Shown: one piece after another, positions 50,488-58,579 of the stretch
How the letters are laid out: every line of letters begins with the position of its first letter
How positions within the stretch are numbered: position 1 is the first letter of the stretch
Source: an uncultured Kordia sp.
Lineage (GTDB): Bacteria > Bacteroidota > Bacteroidia > Flavobacteriales > Flavobacteriaceae
Direction: 5' to 3'
Length of the DNA stretch: 64,000 bases
Assembly (NCBI RefSeq): GCF_947489565.1
Contig: NZ_CANLEA010000021.1
Location: forward strand, 1-64,000
Made by a program: the position numbers and the translations under genes
Notes under the pieces: model-generated
Database searches by the model: none
The model's input: the letters and a program-made list of their open reading frames with translations, nothing else
What the model was told of the DNA's origin: nothing

Positions 50488-50687
50488 TGAGCAGTTCACA
50501 ATCCATATCAATACTATCGAAACTAGTTGACACCATTAGTTTTGATAGTTGGATTGTTTGTTAGGAATTTTAAACAACAAAACATCATCAATCATCACTT
50601 CGACTCCGCGTTCAGTGTGAAAAAGACATGTCACATTGAGCGAAGTGGAAATGAAGAACAAAACATCAACAAAAAACACTAACTATT

Positions 50688-51425
50688 ATGATCACAATAG
50701 CACGAATTATCGCCATTGCAATTTTGAGTCTACTGATGACTTCCTGCGACTTTAATTTTAGTTCAGGTATTGCTGGTAACCGTAACGTGGTTACCGAAGA
50801 AAGAGACGTAGATCAGCGCTTTACTATTATCAAAGCTTCTGAAGGATTGGACGTGTATATTACACAGTCTGAAACAGCTTCTATTGAAGTAGAAGCAGAT
50901 GAAAATATTATTGGATTAATTGCTACCGATATTAATAATGGTACGCTTAGAATTCATACAGAAAAAAATATTGGACGCTGCAAAGCTAAAAAAGTACATG
51001 TAAGCGTACCCAATATTGAAAAAATTGTAGGGACAAGTGGTTCAGACGTATATGGAACGAACACTATTGTCACAGAAGATCTTGAAGTAAAAAGCAATAG
51101 TGGAGCAGATGTAAATCTTGAAGTAGAAGCAGAATATGTAACTTGCTCTAGTTCTAGCGGTGCTGATATTAAAATTTCAGGAACTGCAGATTCATTGGAA
51201 GCAAGTGCCAGTAGCGGAAGCGATATTCATGCAAAAGAATTGACTGTGAAAGACTGCAATGCTTCTGTAAGTAGCGGCGCTGATATTACCGTATATGTTA
51301 CTGAGAAATTAACAGCAAATAGTTCTAGTGGCGGCGATATTAGTTATTATGGAAATCCAGAATCGGTTACAAAAAACAAATCTGTAGCTGGTGGTATTCA
51401 TCAAAAAACAAATAACCATCGCTAG
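50688..51425 (+). CDS. Head-GIN (DUF2807) domain lipoprotein
   Basis: Lipobox LLMTSC; 'FTIIKASEGLDVYITQSETASIEVEADENIIGLI', repeating 'SSSGADI' beta-helix turns. Confidence 0.92.
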   Translation: MITIARIIAIAILSLLMTSCDFNFSSGIAGNRNVVTEERDVDQRFTIIKASEGLDVYITQSETASIEVEADENIIGLIATDINNGTLRIHTEKNIGRCKAKKVHVSVPNIEKIVGTSGSDVYGTNTIVTEDLEVKSNSGADVNLEVEAEYVTCSSSSGADIKISGTADSLEASASSGSDIHAKELTVKDCNASVSSGADITVYVTEKLTANSSSGGDISYYGNPESVTKNKSVAGGIHQKTNNHR

Positions 51426-51460
51426 TATATAATATCACATCAACCAAACCCTGCCTAACC

Positions 51461-51496
51461 AAAAAACCGCGCTAAATTATTTAACGCGGTTTTTTA
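51461..51496. terminator. Bidirectional rho-independent terminator
   Basis: aaaaaaccgcgctaaattatttaacgcggtttttt. Confidence 0.85.
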
Positions 51497-51551
51497 TTTT
51501 TTATATTTTTATTGATCAATCTTCAAAGTAGAAAATTATCAAATTGAATTT

Positions 51552-52523
51552 TTACGCTTCTACAACATCTTCTACAGATGCTAAATAACGTTCTGCATCC
51601 AATGCTGCCATACAACCTGTACCTGCAGCAGTAATTGCTTGACGGTATTCTTTATCTTGAACATCTCCAGCAGCAAATACACCTGGAATGTTTGTTTTAG
51701 TTGACTTTGCTCCCGTGATTAAATATCCAGTATCATCCATGTCTAAAATTCCTTTAAACATATCTGTATTTGGTTTATGTCCAATCGCAATAAAAACTCC
51801 TGTTACAGGAATTTCGTGTTTTTCTTTCGTTTGATTGTTTACCACACGAACACCTTCTACCACCATATTACCTAATACTTCATCTAATTCTGTATTGTAT
51901 AATACTTCTAAGTTTTCAGTAGCATTTACGCGGTGTTGCATTGCTTTACTAGCACGCATTTCATCTCTACGAACCAACATGGTTACTTTTTTACAAAGTT
52001 TTGCTAAGTATGTAGCTTCTTCTGCAGCAGTATCTCCACCACCAACAACAATTACATCTTGTCCTTTATAGAAAAATCCGTCACAAGTAGCACACGCAGA
52101 AACGCCACCACCTTTTAAACGTTCTTCACTTTCCAAGCCTAAATACTTGGCAGAAGCTCCAGTTGAGATGATTACCGTTTTGGCTAAAAATGGTTTCTCC
52201 TCTGCTCCATCACTTATGTATACTGTATGAACTCCTCCTACTTCCGTAGAAAAATCAACCTTTGTAGCAATTCCAAAACGCACATCAGTACCAAAGCGAG
52301 TTGCTTGGTTTTTTAAATCTTCCATCATGGCAGTTCCATCTGTACCATTTGGATATCCTGGAAAGTTATCTACTTCTGTTGTCGTGGTTAACTGTCCTCC
52401 AGGCTCCATTCCTGTGTACATTACTGGTTTCATGTCTGCTCTTGCTGCATAAATTGCGGCTGTATAACCTGCAGGTCCACTTCCTATGATTAAGCAATCT
52501 AATGCTGTATTTGTGTCTGACAT
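51552..52523 (-). CDS. trxB: Thioredoxin-disulfide reductase
   Basis: 'DCLIIGSGPAGYTAAIYAARA', 'ACATCDGFFYKGQDVIVVGGGDTAAEEA', 'GVFAAGDVQDKEYRQAITAAGTGCMAALDAERYL'. Confidence 0.97.
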   Translation of the reverse strand: MSDTNTALDCLIIGSGPAGYTAAIYAARADMKPVMYTGMEPGGQLTTTTEVDNFPGYPNGTDGTAMMEDLKNQATRFGTDVRFGIATKVDFSTEVGGVHTVYISDGAEEKPFLAKTVIISTGASAKYLGLESEERLKGGGVSACATCDGFFYKGQDVIVVGGGDTAAEEATYLAKLCKKVTMLVRRDEMRASKAMQHRVNATENLEVLYNTELDEVLGNMVVEGVRVVNNQTKEKHEIPVTGVFIAIGHKPNTDMFKGILDMDDTGYLITGAKSTKTNIPGVFAAGDVQDKEYRQAITAAGTGCMAALDAERYLASVEDVVEA

Positions 52524-52639
52524 ATTCTTTTTTCTAAATATTAAACGCTTTTTAACAAAAGTAGTTTTTTCTGTGAATTCCTTACATAAAATTTATCAAC
52601 AATATTCGTTAAGTGTTTGATATCTTTTTTCAAGCTCAT

Positions 52640-52677
52640 AAAAAAAGCAACAATGCCTTGTAAACATTATTGCTTTG
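52640..52677 (-). terminator. Rho-independent terminator (minus strand)
   Basis: minus strand: caaagcaataatg-tttacaagg-cattgttgcttttttt. Confidence 0.75.
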
Positions 52678-52758
52678 TAGTTTCTAATATGTATTTCTTC
52701 TTTATAAAACCTTTAATTGCTTATACATACAAACAATCGTAAGACTCTTTTAAAGAGG

Positions 52759-53212
52759 TTATCTTTCAAAGTTTAGTACATATTGGTAAATACCATCTGT
52801 AAGCGGGATTTCTGTCTGATCTATGGTTAATGTATTATCTGGATTAAGCGTCATGATTCCTATTTCAGCTTGACCAAATTGATCATTTTCTACGACTAAA
52901 TATGCATTCCCATTAAATTCAAAAATTAAGTATGAATATATCCCAGAATACATTCTTCCTGAAGGTTTTGGACTAAAATCTGTAGTTTCTATGGCATTGT
53001 TTTCAACAGTTAGTGTACCATTGTCAAAAGTATAGGTTACTAAAACCTCATTATATATAGGTTTCATCTCCTACTATATCAGATCTTTTAAGGTTCCAAG
53101 ATCCGCTTAATGTACTGTCATCTATTACTAAAGGAGTAACATCATCATCATTGTTACAACTCGCAGTAATAATCAACAATAATACTGGTAATATTATGTT
53201 TCTAATTTTCAT
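52759..53212 (-). pseudogene. Lipoprotein, lipocalin-like N-terminal part; ORF split by an apparent frameshift
   Basis: N-terminal part 53051-53212: MKIRNIILPVLLLIITASCNNDDDVTPLVIDDSTLSGSWNLKRSDIVGDETYI*; remainder in another frame 52759-53067: MKPIYNEVLVTYTFDNGTLTVENN... Confidence 0.65.
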
Positions 53213-53657
53213 TTTGGTATGGTTTTAATGTTTATAAAAGTATTAAATGAGCAATATATAAAAAAGCAATAGCCTGTAAAAAACACAGTCATCGTCGGAA
53301 GAAATAATCTTCTAAACATGAATGACTTAGGTTCGCCTTAATTTATCTAGCTGGACAATATAGTTTATAGCTAGTATAATACAATCCTCCTAAAAGCTGA
53401 CCTTTATGTTCTAAACTTGAAATTGACCTCTTATTCAAGCTTAACGATTTAAGATTTTTTTCTTCATAATAATTCTAATTTTAATATTAAACATAAATAT
53501 CTAAAAAGAAGTATTAAGTCACAATACAAACTACAAAAGCGCAGGTGAAAATTTCAAAAGTGAAGTACTAAATTTCAAATTTAAGAATCAAACCATTCAG
53601 AACATATGAGTCAATGGAAAATTAAAAGTTTTGAAAAGAAGTTTTGAGTGTTGGCGT

Positions 53658-53693
53658 AAAAAAAGCAATAACCTATAAAATACGTTATTGCTC
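53658..53693 (-). terminator. Rho-independent terminator (minus strand)
   Basis: minus strand: agagcaataac-gtattttatag-gttattgctttttttac. Confidence 0.75.
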
Positions 53694-53721
53694 TATTTTG
53701 TGTATTTAATTTTTGTGCTGT

Positions 53722-53991
53722 TTACACAATTTTATTTGCCAAACTCACTAAGAAATTTACGCCATTGTCTATATTAGAAATTGCATCTGCTTTTGAAGAG
53801 TTTGAAGCAGCTGCATCATTAATTTCTTTTAATACTTTAATTGCATTTCCATTGGTAATATTGCTTTCTTTAATGAATTGATCAACTTCTGAAATACTCA
53901 TTTGCGTCAAACTTGCAATGGTAGTTTGAAACTGAGCATCTGTTTGTGCTGCAGCCTGATTTGCTAGGCTATTCCAATCTATATCACTCAT
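53722..53991 (-). CDS. Small acidic helical hypothetical protein
   Basis: Intact 89-aa ORF, first gene upstream of the 53658-53693 terminator. Confidence 0.65.
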   Translation of the reverse strand: MSDIDWNSLANQAAAQTDAQFQTTIASLTQMSISEVDQFIKESNITNGNAIKVLKEINDAAASNSSKADAISNIDNGVNFLVSLANKIV

Positions 53992-54003
53992 ATGTTTTCT
54001 ATT

Positions 54004-54606
54004 TTAATTGTTTCCTTTAATTGCTGATTCTATGTTGAGAAGTTTGTTAAATCCATTTCCAGTTTTAACCAATAAACTGTCTAAATGCCTTTGAATTTTC
54101 CCTACATCAAAATTAGTTTTCGTTAAACTCTGAATTTGCGTCAATGTATTGGCTTCAGTTTGTTTCAACTTTACCGCAGAACTGATTAAATTTTGTAAGG
54201 TAGCGCTCGCCTGTTGATAGCTTGCAAAGTTTGTATTGAGCGAAGTAACCATTTGCTCACGTTGTGTATCGAGTAAATTATGAAGCGAATCGCGTTTTCT
54301 ATTAATGACTGGCATGACACTTTTTAAGATATTTGCCAATTCTGAATTCACATCTACGCCAGCAGGTATTTTTGATTGTAAATTTTTAACGAATGACGGA
54401 ATGTATTGATTATTCATGAAAGCATCTACCTTTCCTTTTCGCTCTTCAAATAATTTATTGACTAATGCTATGTTTAATTGGTGCATTGAATTGGCTTCTG
54501 CAATTACTTCTTGTGATAAAGTAGCCGTAGATGCTGGAATGGAAGCACAAGCGTTGATACTTATAACCACAAAGGCAATCGCTATACTGCGGATAAAAAA
54601 TTTCAT
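54004..54606 (-). CDS. Helical hypothetical lipoprotein
   Basis: 'IAIAFVVISINAC' lipobox-like; coiled/helical body. Confidence 0.65.
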   Translation of the reverse strand: MKFFIRSIAIAFVVISINACASIPASTATLSQEVIAEANSMHQLNIALVNKLFEERKGKVDAFMNNQYIPSFVKNLQSKIPAGVDVNSELANILKSVMPVINRKRDSLHNLLDTQREQMVTSLNTNFASYQQASATLQNLISSAVKLKQTEANTLTQIQSLTKTNFDVGKIQRHLDSLLVKTGNGFNKLLNIESAIKGNN

Positions 54607-54641
54607 GAGTTCTTTATTTAATAGGGTTGGTTTTTAGTTTT

Positions 54642-55448
54642 TTATTGAAAGATGGATTTTATTTTATTGATAATTCCTTGAAGAATACTAAAAATAGCAT
54701 CCGAAGAAAATCCACCAATAAGCGCTAAAACTGCATTGTTAAAAATACTTAGCTCTTGATTCACATTATAAGAAGAAACAATTTCTGAAAGAATCAATCC
54801 TGAAATAATTCCCAATATGATTAATGCGGTATAATAAATAGTTTGTTCGGGTAGTAATGTAGCATTCTTTATGCCTTCGCTAATACTTCTTAGGAGGTAA
54901 AACATCACTCCTAATCCCGAAATTGCACAAAGAAATAGGATATTTAGCAATAACGATTTTCCGCTATTACTTAAAATTCCTTTAGATAACGACAAGGTAT
55001 TTACCTCATCTGACAAGGAAGTTCCAATAAACAAAATTAAGAATATAATCGCCAGAATGATTAAGTTTCTGATGATTGGCAATTTTGTTAATAAACTTTT
55101 TTTGGTGTTATCTTTTGAAACGACATCGAGATACGCAATAGATTTCGGTGTTGCTGGTGCAACATTTTTCACAAGAATATTATGTGCATTTATCAAATCG
55201 CTTATTTTATCACTTTCTATTAAAGAGTTGACATCTGTATTGATCGTTTTGCCACTATTCATTGCATACAAAAGCATGTTTTCTAGCTCTTGTTTGAATT
55301 GAATCATCGTATCATCTGACACACCTTTGGAGATTCCTTTTGGCGGTTCATTTGCCGTTTCATTTGTACTCGCAGTGGTCGTAGTACTTGATTTAGATTT
55401 AGAAGAACCTGTTGGCGTAAACGTTGGTGTTGGGTTTGAAGTAGCCAT
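54642..55448 (-). CDS. Hypothetical membrane protein, four TM segments
   Basis: ATG at 55448 (MATSNPTPTFTPTGSSKSKSST...); Ser/Thr-rich N-terminus. Confidence 0.65.
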   Translation of the reverse strand: MATSNPTPTFTPTGSSKSKSSTTTTASTNETANEPPKGISKGVSDDTMIQFKQELENMLLYAMNSGKTINTDVNSLIESDKISDLINAHNILVKNVAPATPKSIAYLDVVSKDNTKKSLLTKLPIIRNLIILAIIFLILFIGTSLSDEVNTLSLSKGILSNSGKSLLLNILFLCAISGLGVMFYLLRSISEGIKNATLLPEQTIYYTALIILGIISGLILSEIVSSYNVNQELSIFNNAVLALIGGFSSDAIFSILQGIINKIKSIFQ

Positions 55449-55620
55449 ATGATTAATAATTTTGGTCAGTTCTTCAAACTTACAATTTAAAATGCGTATT
55501 TGAAAACTTATACAAATACGCATTTAAAAATCAAGGGTTTATACGTAGCTTTTTGGTTGGTGGTTGGTTTTTTGTTTCAAAGCATGTATTCTTAAACTTA
55601 TAAACTCCTATGCTTTAAAT

Positions 55621-55648
55621 TTGTTGATTTGTTGATTTGTTGATTTGT
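55621..55648. repeat. (TTGTTGAT)3.5 octamer repeat
   Basis: ttgttgatttgttgatttgttgatttgt. Confidence 0.9.
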
Positions 55649-55734
55649 CTGTTTGTTTGCTTGTTTATGCTGAGATTGTCGAAGTATTGGTTGGTTTGTC
55701 TTTGCGAGCGTTTTGAAAAACGTGTAGCAACTTA

Positions 55735-56175
55735 TTTCTAACAAGCAGATTACGCCATCGCAAACTTCTCGTCATGAAGTATCGAAACGCAACTTTTACA
55801 TTTAAAATTTAGCATTTTACATTTATAATTTCTAAGTACTTCTCGATACAATTTTTCTTCATTTCATTTTGAAAAATCACTCGAAGTGACGTTTGGTATT
55901 ATAGAAGCAGATCACTTCGTCGCAAACTTCTAGTCATGAAATATCGAAACGCAACTTTTACATTTAAAATTTAGCATTTTACATTTAACATTTCATAGTA
56001 CTTCTCGATACAATTTTTCTTCATTTCATTTTGAAAAATCACTCGAAGTGACGTTTGGTATTATATTAACAGATTACTTCGTCGCAACTCCTCGTAATGA
56101 CGTATCGAAACGCAACTTTTACATTTAAAATTTAGCATTTTACATTTATAATTCAACATCCAACATTTATAATTC
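55735..56175. repeat. Tandem intergenic repeat, period about 161-162 bp
   Basis: 'ttagcattttacattt' at 55812, 55974, 56135 (counting from 'gcat') with 'acttctcgatacaatttttcttcatttcattttgaaaaatcactcgaagtgacgtttggta' in between. Confidence 0.9.
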
Positions 56176-56181
56176 CAAAAA

Positions 56182-58578
56182 CTACTCAAACTTCAAATAT
56201 TTAATTAAATCAACTTTGGTAGCATTAAAAGCTTTGATACCTACTACAACAAATACTAATATCAATAATATCACTGGAGCAATAATAAATGGCCACCAAG
56301 GCATCTCAATTCTGTACGCAAAGTTATCCAACCAGTTTTGCATCAAATAGTACGCAATTGGCAATAAAATAATAACCGCAATTCCCGTAATTTTTATAAA
56401 ACTTTTGACAAGCTGCACGATGATTTCTTTGACAGATGCGCCCAATGTTTTCCGAATGGCAACTTCTTTTAAACGCTGCTGAATGGTCAACGTAGCTAAG
56501 GCAAATAAGCCAAGAAGTGCAATGAATATTACTACTAACGTTAGAATGAAAAATAGTGTTTGTTGCTTTTTGTAAATATCATGTGTTTTGTTAAAATATT
56601 TATCAAGGTAATAGAATGAAAACGGATAGCCAGGTTCCAATTCCGTAGTCCAAAAACGTTCAATTTCTGTCAATGCTGCTTCTTTTTTTCCTGGTTTTAT
56701 TTTAAATTGTACTGTACTCATTGCACCTCGAATCCAGCTAAAACCTGTATAATACATAAAGAATGTTGGACGAATTTCTTTGTCTAATCCTTGAATATGA
56801 TAATCTTTTACTACACCAACAACGGAAAACTTCTTTTCATTAATGTCTAATTCTTTGTCTAATGGATCGTTTGCAATTCCCAAACGTTTCGCAGCCGTTT
56901 CATTTAAAATAATACTGTTAATGGTATCGGAAGCAAAATCCTTAGAAAAATAGCGTCCTTTGGCAATTTTTGTATTGATCATTTCTAAATGTCCAAAATC
57001 GAGCGGAATGAATTTTATATCTACCACAACATCTTTGTACATGACATCTAGAGAAATATCATTGTCATCGCCAGGCACTAAAAACGTAGAAGAAATATCT
57101 TCTATATTCGGGTTGTTTTGAAATACATTTTGAATCAAGTTGTATTGCTTGCTTCTACTCATTTGTGTATCATTAAACTCTACCACCAAGATTTCTTCTC
57201 CTGAAAATCCTAAATCTTTTGAGCTCATATAATCTACTTGCGCGTACACAACCAATCCACCAATAAAGAAGAATCCTGAAATTACAAATTGCAATCCTAG
57301 CATTACATTTCGCATCAAAATCATACCGCCACTTCTTGAGAAGTTTCCTTTTAGTACACGTACGGTTTTAAAGTTAGATACATACAATGCCGTAATGAAT
57401 CCGATCACAAAAGCAATTCCAACAGCTAATAAAATTACTTTGACAATAATAGCGGCACTTCGTAAAGTCAAGTCCTTATTAATAAATACATTAAATACAG
57501 GTAAAATTAATTCTACAATAATCAACGCCAAGAAAGCAGCAATAAGTCCTTGCACTACGATTTCTGAAACAAACTGCAAATGCAAGCCAAATTTAGAAAC
57601 ACCCAAGGTTTTCTTAACACCTACTTCTTTTGCTCGCTGACTTGCAGAAGCTATGGATAAATTAATAAAGTTGATACTTGAAATGATAATCACTAAAATT
57701 GACAAACTCAACATAATCAAGAGTAACGAATAGTTTCCTTTTCCTTCCAACATACCATCATCTCCTTGCCCGTGCAAACGCAAATCAACTAACTTTTCTA
57801 ACAACGGATACGAACCTTGCATAGACACATATTCATCGACAGTAATTCCTTGTTCTTCAGCTTCTTTTTTATAATATCGATCTACATAAATATCAAAAAT
57901 TTTCTTTTCAACCGAAGCCAAATCCGTTCCAACTGGAATTTTATAAAAAGTATATACTCCGTATCCGCCCCAATTATCGTTTGTACTCACAGGTTTGTGC
58001 ATCATTGCATTGGGCAAATACACCGAAGGTTTTTCTAATTTATATACACCTGTAACAATACATTCCGTTTTTCCATATTTAATGGTTTTCCCAATAGATT
58101 CCTTATCTCCAAACAATTTTTTTTCAAGATCTGTAGAAAGTACAATTGCTGTTTTGGTCGCCAAAATAGTTTTTGGATCACCTTTGACAATCGTATGCGG
58201 GAAAAATTCGAAAAAGTTTGCATTCGCTTGTCCAATTTTCATTTCATAGACCGATTGATCTTTGTAAGTCAATATTTGACTGTTGTAGGCAGAGTGCACC
58301 GAACAATAATCGGTTACTTCTGGCACCAATTCTTTGATTGTTCTTCCTTCTGGATTAGTTGCGCCATCATATATTTGTCCATCGCCCCATTTGTGCGCTA
58401 CTTTGTATATCGTATCTTTTCCTTCATTCCATTGATCGTAACTTTTTTCATTATTATAATATAATAACACAATAATGAGTCCTACCAATCCTAGCGTTAA
58501 ACCACTAATGTTAATTGTGGTATTGAGCCAGTTTTTTTTGCTATTTCGAAAAAATAATTTTAGCCAAGTCTTTACCAT
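56182..58578 (-). CDS. MacB-like ABC transporter permease
   Basis: N-terminal TM + periplasmic MacB-like domain; 'NLSIASASQRAKEVGVKKTLGVSK'; C-terminal 'LATLTIQQRLKEVAIRKTLGASVKEI'. Confidence 0.93.
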   Translation of the reverse strand: MVKTWLKLFFRNSKKNWLNTTINISGLTLGLVGLIIVLLYYNNEKSYDQWNEGKDTIYKVAHKWGDGQIYDGATNPEGRTIKELVPEVTDYCSVHSAYNSQILTYKDQSVYEMKIGQANANFFEFFPHTIVKGDPKTILATKTAIVLSTDLEKKLFGDKESIGKTIKYGKTECIVTGVYKLEKPSVYLPNAMMHKPVSTNDNWGGYGVYTFYKIPVGTDLASVEKKIFDIYVDRYYKKEAEEQGITVDEYVSMQGSYPLLEKLVDLRLHGQGDDGMLEGKGNYSLLLIMLSLSILVIIISSINFINLSIASASQRAKEVGVKKTLGVSKFGLHLQFVSEIVVQGLIAAFLALIIVELILPVFNVFINKDLTLRSAAIIVKVILLAVGIAFVIGFITALYVSNFKTVRVLKGNFSRSGGMILMRNVMLGLQFVISGFFFIGGLVVYAQVDYMSSKDLGFSGEEILVVEFNDTQMSRSKQYNLIQNVFQNNPNIEDISSTFLVPGDDNDISLDVMYKDVVVDIKFIPLDFGHLEMINTKIAKGRYFSKDFASDTINSIILNETAAKRLGIANDPLDKELDINEKKFSVVGVVKDYHIQGLDKEIRPTFFMYYTGFSWIRGAMSTVQFKIKPGKKEAALTEIERFWTTELEPGYPFSFYYLDKYFNKTHDIYKKQQTLFFILTLVVIFIALLGLFALATLTIQQRLKEVAIRKTLGASVKEIIVQLVKSFIKITGIAVIILLPIAYYLMQNWLDNFAYRIEMPWWPFIIAPVILLILVFVVVGIKAFNATKVDLIKYLKFE

Positions 58579-58579
58579 G

